From KBS-96 sp049585195 (GTDB lineage Bacteria; Acidobacteriota; Terriglobia; Bryobacterales; Bryobacteraceae), in NCBI GenBank assembly GCA_049585195.1, contig JBAUZG010000263.1, forward strand, positions 1-24,461: a DNA stretch of 24,461 bases, read 5' to 3'. The notes beneath the pieces were generated by a model, which was not told the origin of the DNA, searched no databases, and worked only from the letters and a program-made list of their open reading frames with translations. Shown piece by piece: positions 16,104 through 24,252 of the stretch. Both the position numbers and the translations under genes were made by a program. How positions within the stretch are numbered: the stretch's first letter is position 1; every line of letters starts with the position of its first letter.

Positions 16104-16324
16104 GAACGGCGCGCGCCTATATGCCCCCTTCCGTCGTCATGCTAGACTCTGCATCTAAGCCACTCCTCTTCCGAGGTCGCCTACTCTCTTCAGCATCTCG
16201 GTCTTATGCCGTCGCGATGAGTTTCGCTTGTCGGACTGCGGACCGGACCCGATGGCAGGTCTAGGCGAACCGAATAGCATCCGAAAGACGTGATCCTGGA
16301 GCGAGCAGCGACCCGCTTCTAAGC
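16104..16324. other. 221-bp gap inside the DNA-processing gene set
   Basis: There is no gene in either strand. On the minus strand a purine-rich GGAAGGGGG lies about 24 bases before GTG 16103, too far for a normal ribosome-binding site for that codon. An AT-rich TTATATAT lies directly at ATG 16076. The gap is a likely place for an extra promoter for the SNF2-SbcD-SbcC trio, but I cannot point to convincing -35/-10 boxes. Confidence 0.3.
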
Positions 16325-19300
16325 TTAAGAGACAGTCACGTCATCCACAACAAATCTCCCCTCTTCCTGTGTTGGACGCCACACACGTTTTTCGACCAGG
16401 CTGGTTGCTCGCTCCATCGCTCCGAGGGGTTCAATCCCCATTGCATAGAGCCGCTGAAGTAACTCGGATAGGACGTCGTCTCTTCTCAACATCCATGTTG
16501 AAGCAAAACAGCGCCAAAATACCCAGCCAGCGCGCTCAAGAATTCGTTGGCGATTCATGTCGTGTTGCCAACGATCGGGGCCATGATATTCGTCGCCATC
16601 ACATTCGATCGCTAGACGCACGTCTCCAACTCCTTCGACAACCATATCGATACGATATGCCCCAGTTTTTACTTGGGGAAGCACCCGAAATCCACGTGAA
16701 ATCAATTCCGAGTAGACCTGCCGCTCAAAGCCCGATTCACAGCGATCAATGAGCTGCTCAGCTTCTTCCTTATCCGTCACCAGAGGCTTGTCAAAATGGG
16801 AGAGCAGTGTTGTTCGCAGATCTTTATCTGAAAGGTCGGATGCAGTAACCGACCGCACAAGATACATCCGATCTTGCGCGCGACTTGCCGCAACATTAAA
16901 TCTCTGGTCAAATACATTTCCGGAAATAGCCTTGCAGCTCACAGGATCTACGACCAAAGACAAGAACATGATGTGTCGCTCACTGCCTTGAAACGCACGA
17001 GCATCACCACATAAGAATCTCCTTCGGTGAAGCTCTGCCACATCACATTGTCGAGTGACAACGGAGTCGATATGCTTTGCCTGATCCGTTCCCAAGAGCG
17101 AAACAACCCCGATGGTACGTCCAGCAAACTTATCAGTTTTTAGGATCGCATTGATCTCGTGTGCTATCGCTTGGGCTTCGTATTCGTTGCGGTCATGACG
17201 ATCCCTCACACCGTCTTCCACATAAATTTCAACGAGCGGAGGCTCAATGCGCTCGGACGCCTTGGCTATACGCAGTGGAAGAATTTGGTTCTTATAGAAC
17301 GTCCGATTTGAATACGCAATGATGGCCGGCACGCAGCGAAAATGCTCCCGCAGCATGACCTGATTTGCCGCGAACACTCGTGCAGCAAGATCATACAGTG
17401 ACTTGTCCGGTGTCATTTCTGCAGCGTACGGTTGGTCCGCCAAGAATCGGTCTCTTAGTTCCTGGATTCGGCTACTATCTATGAATCCTCCATCGGGCGA
17501 TACCTGTTTGTCATCGCCAACGACCAGAATTGTCTTGCCTCTCAAAATAGCCGGAAGCGCCCATAGGTCCGACTGGCTCGCCTCATCAACAATGACTAAA
17601 TCGAACGCTCCAATATCAGCAGGCATTGCTTCAGAGATGCGGCTGTGATTCATAATCCAGCAAGGTACAGCTCCAGCAGCATCGAACATGGCCTGTCGTG
17701 CATCCCGGCGATATCTTGTAGCATTTGGCCCGGTTCCTTGACCTATTTTCCGAATAGCAGTGGCATATCCAGCCAACGCTTGAAGAATTCTTGGAGTGGC
17801 ATTTTTCTTCGTTGCGAGCCATGCCGCTTTAGCCACGACGTCTTGATAAAAACGCTCCAACCCTCCTTCGAGTTCACGTCTGCGTGCCTCAAGTGTCAGC
17901 AGTTCATCTCTGGCCTCGATGCTGTCCAGATGTGTGCGCACACGAGCCCAATTCCATGCATCTCTCCAGGTGATAGGGAAAACTGTATCTTCGCCTGATT
18001 CTGATACGGCGGTCGCGCGGATTCGAGCTGCCAATTTGGGTGCACCGGAGGCCTCTATTCTTTGGGCAGCGTCAGAGACGAACGATACGTCAGTTGCGAG
18101 AGCAGCAAGACGCCGGAGTTCTGCCATGAGTTCCGCATAATGAGCCGCTACCCGCTCTCTTGAGAGGCCGCTATCGCCGACGACGCTATTCAGAAATGTG
18201 CGAAGCTCATCGCAGACGGGACCGGACCTACCCGCGAGCTTTTCATGGAAGTCGCTTAGTTGCATCGCTGCCCGCGATAATTCAGCAAGAGTCAACTGTC
18301 GCAACAACTGCTGCCGAATTGATTCCAAATCAGCATGGCTTCCAGTAAGTGCCGCATTCGGAACGTTATCAAACACGTCATGCGCCCGCTGCAAAAGGTG
18401 CACATCATAATGTGTTGCTAATCTGTGGGCTTGTCGGGCAATAGTTCCAATAACTTCGATACGCCTTAAACTGGAGATCCCTCCGTTCAGAGCTGGCACG
18501 GACAAAAGTTCATTTAGCTCGTTCCACCGTATGCCGAAGGAGAGAACCTGCTCGTGCAACTTGACATATCTCTGCACGTGCATCCAATCTTCTACCGTCG
18601 AGGGCGTCCGGCCCGCAATTCGAACTGAGGCAATATGCTCCTTCGCGTCTCCAAGTCCAATAGAGACAAAGCCAAAGGGCTTGCCCGTTTCTACTGCGCG
18701 GGCGATCGCCTCAAGCGTTTTTGACGAGCTCAGTCCATCTTCAGGGAAATTCACCGGAGTCTTAAGAAACTCGGCTCGTGCCTCGATGAGTGCATCGAGG
18801 TCTGCAAAGAGCGACTCGAGAGCACCGCGTTCAGAAGCAAAGGAAGCTTGGCGGCATCGGGTGCGCAACGCAAAAGGCCACTCATCGTTAACCTCCTCTA
18901 GTTCTGTGAGCACACCCATCACTTCTTCCGTGAGCACAAGCAGGTCGCGCGTAGCCTTAAGTACGTCCGGAGTATTCGCCCTTAACGAGAGCAGCTTTCC
19001 GCTGCGCACTTCAGCGTCGATGCTCTCTTTTTGGACGAGTACTTCGTGTAATTCAGCCAAACTTGAGACGGAAGGAAAATCCTCAGCGGAAGGAACGGAT
19101 GCCTGGACATATACGATATCTTGTCCGAGCCGCCGGCGCGCTTGTCTTAGCCGGCCTGCCTCATCCATCGAAAGCGGTGGCGCATTCTCAGGTAAAAGGC
19201 TTATGGAATCATCAAACCATCCGTGTTGTTCAAGTCCAGAAACCACTAATTCAGCAAGTTTCTGGGCACGCATCGGGATACCGTCAACGTCGATTTGAGA

Positions 19301-20611
19301 TAACTGCCCAAGCGCGATCTGGTCAACTCTGCGGTCGATAACAGTTAATTCTGCGTGGGCGTGATCAATTGCACTCTGGAGTCTTGATATGTCTTGGCGC
19401 GTCAACTCTGGGTTCAGTTGGGACACGCGATGCTGGACGGCCTCAATGGAGGCTTGGAATTGTCGTACGCCCTCTCGATCGCTAGTAAGTAAGGCTACGG
19501 TTAAGGCGCGGACTTCCTCAGGGATTTTCTCTCTCAAAAGGCCCAGTGCCGCATCGCCTCGTGAGGTAACGAGGACGCGTAAGCCCCTCGCGAGGTAATG
19601 ACAAATGATGTTTGCAATCGTGTGAGTCTTGCCGGTGCCGGGCGGCCCCTGCACGGTTACACCGGCGGCTCGCTTGAGGCGCTGAACAATGGTTACCTGC
19701 TCATCATTATAGGGAAGAGGAAAATACAACTCTTCAATAGCACTGCCGGTGCCAGAATGGCCACGACTTGAAAGCCCGCGGAAGTTAATCGGCTCAAATT
19801 CGATAGGTTGGTCGGACGGTTCCGTTACAAGAGAAGCTGGGCCATCTGGGATTGCGCAGCCGCTCTCTAATTTTTCTTGAAGACGCTTAAGATCATCGAA
19901 TAGATAGTTAACCGGGCGCGGCCGTGAGATTAGTACCCACGCATTGGTTACCACCAAATGCTTACCGGCCTCCGGCACAATGTGGTCTTTAGCCAATACG
20001 TCGCAATACACGCCCTCGCTATCCAGGTTGCCAGCCATCAATTTCAAAACGTCGAGATAACTCCCGACATCAAAGGGCGTCACCGGGCGGTCGTTGTGTT
20101 TCTGTAAATGCTCGCTTGCAGCCCGTTCAACTTCGATGGCGCCTTCAATACGGCACGCGACAAAGGCATCAAGCTCCACGCGAGTGTCGGCTGAACGAGG
20201 CCGCAACTCAATTGCCATCGACTGCTCATCGAGCAAAACTTCGATCGTCTGGGTTAGAAGCGGATACTCAAAAAGGATTTGCTCTTTGTCGTAGTTGATT
20301 TGCCAGGACGCGATTCCTATGCCCCAAACGAGCTCTTGCGGTTTACTAGTCTGCTCCGCCTCCATCTGGTGCATGAGAGTGAAAAGATCGCCATAAAGCG
20401 AAATTGTCAAGCGCCTTGGCCGTTCTCCCGCCGCCCACGACTTCCAAGCCGTCGCGTAAGATTCCAGCACCCGGTTTGCTGTGGCCCGATGACTCGCTTC
20501 AAAGTGCGCTATTTCCTCCTGGTTTGCAGCGCTGTTGGTTTTCATCGATTGAATCGTCTTGTTCAATTGACGGGTAAAGGCGGCGTCATTCGAGCACGGG
20601 CAATGGACCAT
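16325..20611 (-). CDS. UPF1-like superfamily-1 helicase with C-terminal DUF559/Vsr-like nuclease domain
   Basis: The frame encodes up to 1428 residues. The N-terminal ~300 residues are a domain with RPRRLTISLYGDLFTLMHQM and ELVWGIG stretches. The SF1 helicase core follows: motif I GPPGTGKTHT (322-331), a long helical insertion, motif II IVDEASQSD (about 1043-1051), VVGDDKQVSP, and motif VI-like FNVAASRAQDRMYLV. The C-terminal ~110 residues look like a PD-(D/E)xK nuclease of the DUF559/MTES_1575 group: FERQVYSELISRGF, then YRIDMVV, then IECDGDEYHGPDRW, giving D and ExD active-site candidates. The listed ATG 20611 is probably not the true start: protein sequence continues upstream in another frame (20586-20876). 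MKTNSAA at codon 23 is another possible start. The helicase-nuclease fusion recalls the architecture of Hhe-type defence proteins, but the N-terminal domain differs. Confidence 0.85.
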   Translation of the reverse strand: MVHCPCSNDAAFTRQLNKTIQSMKTNSAANQEEIAHFEASHRATANRVLESYATAWKSWAAGERPRRLTISLYGDLFTLMHQMEAEQTSKPQELVWGIGIASWQINYDKEQILFEYPLLTQTIEVLLDEQSMAIELRPRSADTRVELDAFVACRIEGAIEVERAASEHLQKHNDRPVTPFDVGSYLDVLKLMAGNLDSEGVYCDVLAKDHIVPEAGKHLVVTNAWVLISRPRPVNYLFDDLKRLQEKLESGCAIPDGPASLVTEPSDQPIEFEPINFRGLSSRGHSGTGSAIEELYFPLPYNDEQVTIVQRLKRAAGVTVQGPPGTGKTHTIANIICHYLARGLRVLVTSRGDAALGLLREKIPEEVRALTVALLTSDREGVRQFQASIEAVQHRVSQLNPELTRQDISRLQSAIDHAHAELTVIDRRVDQIALGQLSQIDVDGIPMRAQKLAELVVSGLEQHGWFDDSISLLPENAPPLSMDEAGRLRQARRRLGQDIVYVQASVPSAEDFPSVSSLAELHEVLVQKESIDAEVRSGKLLSLRANTPDVLKATRDLLVLTEEVMGVLTELEEVNDEWPFALRTRCRQASFASERGALESLFADLDALIEARAEFLKTPVNFPEDGLSSSKTLEAIARAVETGKPFGFVSIGLGDAKEHIASVRIAGRTPSTVEDWMHVQRYVKLHEQVLSFGIRWNELNELLSVPALNGGISSLRRIEVIGTIARQAHRLATHYDVHLLQRAHDVFDNVPNAALTGSHADLESIRQQLLRQLTLAELSRAAMQLSDFHEKLAGRSGPVCDELRTFLNSVVGDSGLSRERVAAHYAELMAELRRLAALATDVSFVSDAAQRIEASGAPKLAARIRATAVSESGEDTVFPITWRDAWNWARVRTHLDSIEARDELLTLEARRRELEGGLERFYQDVVAKAAWLATKKNATPRILQALAGYATAIRKIGQGTGPNATRYRRDARQAMFDAAGAVPCWIMNHSRISEAMPADIGAFDLVIVDEASQSDLWALPAILRGKTILVVGDDKQVSPDGGFIDSSRIQELRDRFLADQPYAAEMTPDKSLYDLAARVFAANQVMLREHFRCVPAIIAYSNRTFYKNQILPLRIAKASERIEPPLVEIYVEDGVRDRHDRNEYEAQAIAHEINAILKTDKFAGRTIGVVSLLGTDQAKHIDSVVTRQCDVAELHRRRFLCGDARAFQGSERHIMFLSLVVDPVSCKAISGNVFDQRFNVAASRAQDRMYLVRSVTASDLSDKDLRTTLLSHFDKPLVTDKEEAEQLIDRCESGFERQVYSELISRGFRVLPQVKTGAYRIDMVVEGVGDVRLAIECDGDEYHGPDRWQHDMNRQRILERAGWVFWRCFASTWMLRRDDVLSELLQRLYAMGIEPLGAMERATSLVEKRVWRPTQEEGRFVVDDVTVS

Positions 20612-20876
20612 CTGGCTCTGGGCTAATACGTAGCAACGTTTTGTGAGTTTCAGGGGGCTTTGGGGGTGGTTCAGACGTCAGCCGTGGCACACGTAGCCAT
20701 ATATGGTCGCCGTCAACACGGATATCGAACTCGACACCCGGCAGCCCCGCGATGTCTCTGCGTTGTCGGATAAAACCCTTTGTAGGCGCAAGTCTGTAGC
20801 CCCTGGGATTGATTTCCTTGGCTTGTTCCTTGATATAGTCCAGCAAGCAAACCAAGAGTTCGCGTGAATCAGGCAT
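20586..20876 (-). pseudogene. N-terminal ~96 residues of the UPF1-like helicase-nuclease, out of frame with the rest
   Basis: ATG 20876 has a ribosome-binding site (AGAGGA about 11-12 bases upstream). The 96 codons begin MPDSRELLVCLLDYIKEQAK, continue with the conserved-looking GLPGVEFDIRVDGDHIWLRV, and end PDGPLPVLE before TGA 20588-20586. The helicase frame already encodes DAAFTRQLNKTI immediately after, so removing one nucleotide within GAATGAC (about 20584-20591) fuses PVLE directly to DAAF and gives a protein of about 1518 residues. The ending of this piece has no globular closure of its own. I infer a 1-nt insertion; a sequencing error or a translational frameshift could also explain it. 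If the two parts are translated separately, this would be a small protein and the helicase would start internally. Confidence 0.6.
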
Positions 20877-20937
20877 TTAAGCCGGATTCCTCTTTTTCGC
20901 CAAGAACCACCGGCAGAAGTCTAGCAATGCGCTCATT

Positions 20938-21156
20938 CTATCGCCAGACTGTGGGTTTGAGGCAGACGCTTTGATCTTTAAGAAGCTTGCATCCTTCCTG
21001 GGGCACCCGCATAAACCTGTGGCGACTCCGATCACTGTAGCAGCGCAAACCTAGGTGCGCGAACTCCGGGGCTGGTTCCGTAGGGCATACCAAGCTTGTG
21101 AGACCAGGTGGCTGTGAGATAGAACTACCAGAAACTTGTCCAGGTCCCTCACTCAT
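20938..21156 (-). CDS. Doubtful small hypothetical protein between the DUF1016 gene and the helicase gene
   Basis: ATG 21156 overlaps the DUF1016 stop by 8 bases (ATGAGTGA), and the 72-codon frame ends at TAG 20940-20938. The residues (ending LKDQSVCLKPTVWR) show no domain, signal peptide or membrane segment that I recognise. The only support is the coupled position and same strand. The rest of the 272-bp space has no other gene; the helicase N-terminal piece starts 62 bp later. Confidence 0.2.
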   Translation of the reverse strand: MSEGPGQVSGSSISQPPGLTSLVCPTEPAPEFAHLGLRCYSDRSRHRFMRVPQEGCKLLKDQSVCLKPTVWR

Positions 21157-22268
21157 GCGATTCGTTCGTCGCACGAGCGCGCAATAGAAGTGCGCGGCGC
21201 GTCTGTGTCAGCTCCTCCGCGAGCTGCTCCTCGGAAGGTAACTCCAGCTCGTACTTTCGAGCCAAGATTGTGTTCGAAAGTTGCCCTAATGCATAGTGGG
21301 CAACTGCTTCATTTCGTTCTGAACAGAGGATCAGACCGATAGGCTCATTCTCGCCGTCATAGCGCCAGTGTTCGCGAGCGTAATTCAGATAGAGATTCAT
21401 TTGTCCCGCGTCGGCGTGCGTGAATTTTCCGAGCTTCAAATCTATCAAGACCAGGGCGCGAAGACGGCGGTGAAAAAATAACAGATCAATTCTGTACCAC
21501 TCGTTACCGACGCGAAGGCGCTTCTGCCGGGCGACGAATGTAAAATCGTTCCCGAGTTCAAGCAGAAAGTGTTCCAGATGAAGGATGAGCGCCTGTTCCA
21601 GATCGCCTTCGGAGTACTCATCTTTCAGGTCTAAGAATTCGAGTACGAACGGGTCCCTAATTTCCTCCTGTGCGCTAAGCGCGTCGTGTGCATGCGGTTT
21701 GGAGGAGAGTTTCTTTTCCGATTTTTTAGCCCGCTCATAAAACAGGGTTGCTATCTGCCGGTCCAACTGCCGGACTGACCAGCCGCCCCCGCAACGCCTC
21801 CTCTTCATAGAACTGACGCGCCTGGTCAGTTTTGACCGACAGCAGACGCACGTAGTGAGACCATGTGAGCGGAAAGAGCTGCCCCGCAAGAGATTGTTCA
21901 GACAGCGTCTGGATTTTTCCGGACAGGTCAAATAATTCAGACGGTGTCTGAATTATTTCGCGATGAGTGAGGTAGAACAGCCGCATTTGGGAGAGGTTCG
22001 TCCGGGCGAAACCTCGGCCCAAACGCTCCGTCAGATCCCTCGCTAGTTCGTCCAATAGGCGTTCGCCATATTTGGCCCTTTCAGAACCCTGTTGCTCATG
22101 CTCAACGATCCGCCGCCCTATTTCCCAATACGTAGCCGTCATCACGTGATTGACCGCCCGGCTTGCCGTGCGCCGGGCGTACTCCAGGAGCGAAATAACA
22201 CCCGAGCAGAGGTCGTCATACGCGGCATCGGAAACTGGGCGGATTGATTTCCTCGAATTCTTCTTCAT
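21149..22268 (-). pseudogene. DUF1016 (YhcG-like) PDDEXK nuclease split by a +1 frameshift in a G5 run
   Basis: Two overlapping frames make one protein. ATG 22268 starts MKKNSRKSIRPVSDAAYDDL and gives the DUF1016 N-terminal helical domain (EIGRRIVEHEQQGSERAKYG, QMRLFYL, LTWSHYVRLL) up to FYEEEALRG. The other frame continues GWSVRQLDRQIATLFYERA and then the nuclease domain: VGNEWYRIDLLFFHRRLRAL, LIDLKLGKF and QMNLYLNYA, with D and DxK active-site candidates. Deleting one G in the GGGGG run (C5 at 21786-21790 on plus) gives EEALRGGWSVRQLDRQI, exactly the family pattern, and a protein of about 373 residues. The C-terminus ends at TGA 21149. The gene may be dead, a homopolymer read error, or switchable by slippage. 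DUF1016 proteins are common accessory nucleases near restriction genes and on mobile elements. Confidence 0.8.
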
Positions 22269-22355
22269 GAGAACTTCTGTAATTACAAGACCTTACGATA
22301 TTGTGCAATCATCGCCGGAGAGATTCACGGATTACGGCCAAACCGCGATTCACGA

Positions 22356-22664
22356 TCAGGCTTCCTCCATCGAGGACTGCACTGGGCCACCGCGCCACCG
22401 CTCCCACACTGCCTGCATTTGCGCGCGGAACCCGAGTTCCTCTGCATAGACGTGCCGCTCGCGCACCAATTGCAAGACCGCGAGCATGTCGCTGGCAATT
22501 TGGTCATCGATGCCCCACAGATCCGTAGGATCCCAGCCGCCGTTTTCCTCCGCGTTGTGCCAGGCCAACAAAAAATTGTCGGCGCGGCGCGGCTGACCGG
22601 TATCCCGCATGGCAATGGAGAACAAGCGTTCGAGCGCCTGGTGACCCGCTGTGTTCTTGTTCAT
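22356..22664 (-). CDS. DUF7673-like hypothetical protein
   Basis: The 102-residue protein has the pattern LLAWHNAEENGGWDPTDLWGIDDQIASDMLAVL, which I recognise from small DUF7673-type proteins found on mobile elements of soil bacteria; no biochemical function is known. It has no signal peptide or membrane segment, and the acidic, tryptophan-rich middle suggests a small cytoplasmic helical protein. Its ATG (22664-22662) shares one base with the TAA that ends the ORF6N gene (TAATG), so it was built to be translated by re-initiation after that gene. Its stop is 88 bp before the DUF1016 start. Damage to the ORF6N gene upstream could lower its translation. Confidence 0.7.
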   Translation of the reverse strand: MNKNTAGHQALERLFSIAMRDTGQPRRADNFLLAWHNAEENGGWDPTDLWGIDDQIASDMLAVLQLVRERHVYAEELGFRAQMQAVWERWRGGPVQSSMEEA

Positions 22665-23279
22665 TACGATTCGTCCCCTTCTTCCTGGATGGCTTCCGGA
22701 TCGTGATCACCCCGACTGGTCGGAAATCCGATCCGGCGTTTGGGCTCTTCGCTGGCGCTTCTATGAGGTGTTGGATCGTCTCAAACACGTACTGCACACG
22801 ACCCTCTTGTTCACTCTGCCGCCACTCAAGCTGATCGAGGCGCCGGGCTAGATCCTCGTGCGTCGTCAGGAGTTGCCGCAGCCGGAGGAACGTGCGCATG
22901 ATGCAATATTGACCTCGATGGCCCGTTTGCTGGTTAAGACGCCCGAGAGCATAGCGATGCCCTGTTCTGTGAAGACATAGGGCGGATGACGGCGGCCACC
23001 CCAACTTGATCTTGCAATTTGCAACCTCAAGTTTTCGAACTCTTCCTTCGTCAGTTGAAACATGAAATCGTTCGGGAACCGGGCCTTGTTCCGCCGGACG
23101 GCCAAATTTAGATTTCCGGTGGTCACCTGGTACAGTTCGGCCAGATCGGCATCCAGAATGACCTTGTGGCCGCGGATGAGCCAAATACGGCTCTCGAGGA
23201 GGGGTGCGGGAGCGGTGTGGGCAGGGGGCATTGGTGGCGGATTCTGAACTGGATACTCTCGAAGTCTCTCTTCACCCAC
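22664..23279 (-). pseudogene. ORF6N-domain protein broken by two 1-nt deletions
   Basis: GTG 23279 overlaps the repA stop by 8 bases. The first frame gives the ORF6N DNA-binding domain (SRIWLIRGHKVILDADLAEL, then NDFMFQLTKEEFENLRLQIA, then PPYVFTEQGIAMLSGVLTSK) to RAIEVNIA. Family members continue IMRTFLRLRQLLTTHEDLAR, which here is in another frame; one missing A near 22899-22904 explains it. That frame runs to LIEAPA. The usual end, PKRRIGF, then appears in a third frame (a second missing base near 22745-22758) and closes at TAA 22666-22664, coupled to the next gene. Corrected length is about 205 residues. ORF6N/KilA-N-type proteins are phage and plasmid DNA-binding proteins of unclear role. 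ATG at codon 16 is an alternative start. Confidence 0.8.
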
Positions 23280-24252
23280 AGATCTTTTGTTCCATCAGCA
23301 CAGCACTGGCTCGGTTCACAACCAAGCTCTCCCCATCGGCACTGATGTGCGCCGGGCATTCGGGCCAAAGTACCCGGATTGAATCTAACCACTGGTCGAG
23401 CTTTTCGCGAAAACGCCTCGGGCGCGCATATTCAATTGACCCGATTTGGCTTGCCAGGCCGAAAGGACCGAGCAACGGAATCGCCTCCTGGCCCTTTGCC
23501 ACAAAGCAGCGATATGACAACCACATGAATAGATCGAGAACAGCCGGCGCGCCTGCCAGCAGCTTCACGGCCTCCAGGTCTGCGGGGATGGGGTGAGCCG
23601 TGATCTCGCGGTAGAACTCATCGCTCAGCACGATCACGTTCTCAAACTGATCTGACAGGGGGCACTGGTCTGGATCGCGGCTGTACCAGATCTGAGCCTC
23701 GCGAAAAAAGCTGAACCGGGAGCGCTGGACCACTTTGGCTCGACCGCTGAGCGCGTCAGTCCCGAAAAAGATTGTCGCGCCGAAGATCCGCTCAAACGCG
23801 GCTACCAACCGGCGGTACTCCTTACCTCCCTTATGCATCCCGAACGTTTCCAGCATCTCCGCAGCGGTTCGGAAACGAATCGTCTGGCTCTGCTGCCGAA
23901 CTGCAAGCGTGGCGAGGTAAATCGGAACAATTCGGTCTTGACCGAACGGCCGCCCGTAGTTCGGATGCCCCGTGATCTGTAGAACGAAATTGCCGTTCCG
24001 CCGTTCGTAGAGCAGTTCGTTTTTCGGCGGTTTCCGCACTGGAAGGCCACATAAAACAAATGGCCGCGAACTGAATCCCAAGTTCTGTTTTCCTTCTTCT
24101 CGCTTTAATCGAACGATGCCAGTACCCTCTGCCTGGCGAAGCTTCTGCTTCGAAACCACAAGGTCGGGAACCAACCTCTTCAAGACGGACCCGGCTGACT
24201 GCATTCCGCTGCTTCCGGTGCCAGATACAGTTCGGGTGTACTCTTTCTGCAA
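23272..24252 (-). CDS. repA: Plasmid replication initiator, RepA family
   Basis: The 326-residue protein matches the plasmid-encoded RepA family in its core. Features are SRPFVLCGLPVRKPPKNELL (about 61-80), FVLQITGHPNYGRPFGQDRI (about 89-108), PIYLATLAVRQQSQTIRF, then RRLVAAFERIFGATIFFGT, a FENVIVLSDEFYREITAHPI stretch, and LDLFMWLSYRCF near the end. These proteins bind the origin and start plasmid replication, so this part of the window is, or was, an autonomous replicon. The start is TTG 24252, supported by GAGGTG 5-6 bases upstream. It is the first gene of a co-directional set: the ORF6N gene overlaps its stop by 8 bp. The frame is intact, unlike most other backbone genes here. Confidence 0.85.
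   Translation of the reverse strand: MQKEYTRTVSGTGSSGMQSAGSVLKRLVPDLVVSKQKLRQAEGTGIVRLKREEGKQNLGFSSRPFVLCGLPVRKPPKNELLYERRNGNFVLQITGHPNYGRPFGQDRIVPIYLATLAVRQQSQTIRFRTAAEMLETFGMHKGGKEYRRLVAAFERIFGATIFFGTDALSGRAKVVQRSRFSFFREAQIWYSRDPDQCPLSDQFENVIVLSDEFYREITAHPIPADLEAVKLLAGAPAVLDLFMWLSYRCFVAKGQEAIPLLGPFGLASQIGSIEYARPRRFREKLDQWLDSIRVLWPECPAHISADGESLVVNRASAVLMEQKICG

Noticed and set aside
22141..22150. ATCACGTGAT palindrome considered as a second parS
   Set aside because: Only the CACGTG core matches; the outer bases of the parS consensus are absent.
22504..23184. 226-codon frame covering parts of the ORF6N and DUF7673 genes
   Set aside because: Only its middle (IMRTFLRLRQ to LIEAPA) is real ORF6N sequence; the rest is out-of-frame reading of two other genes.
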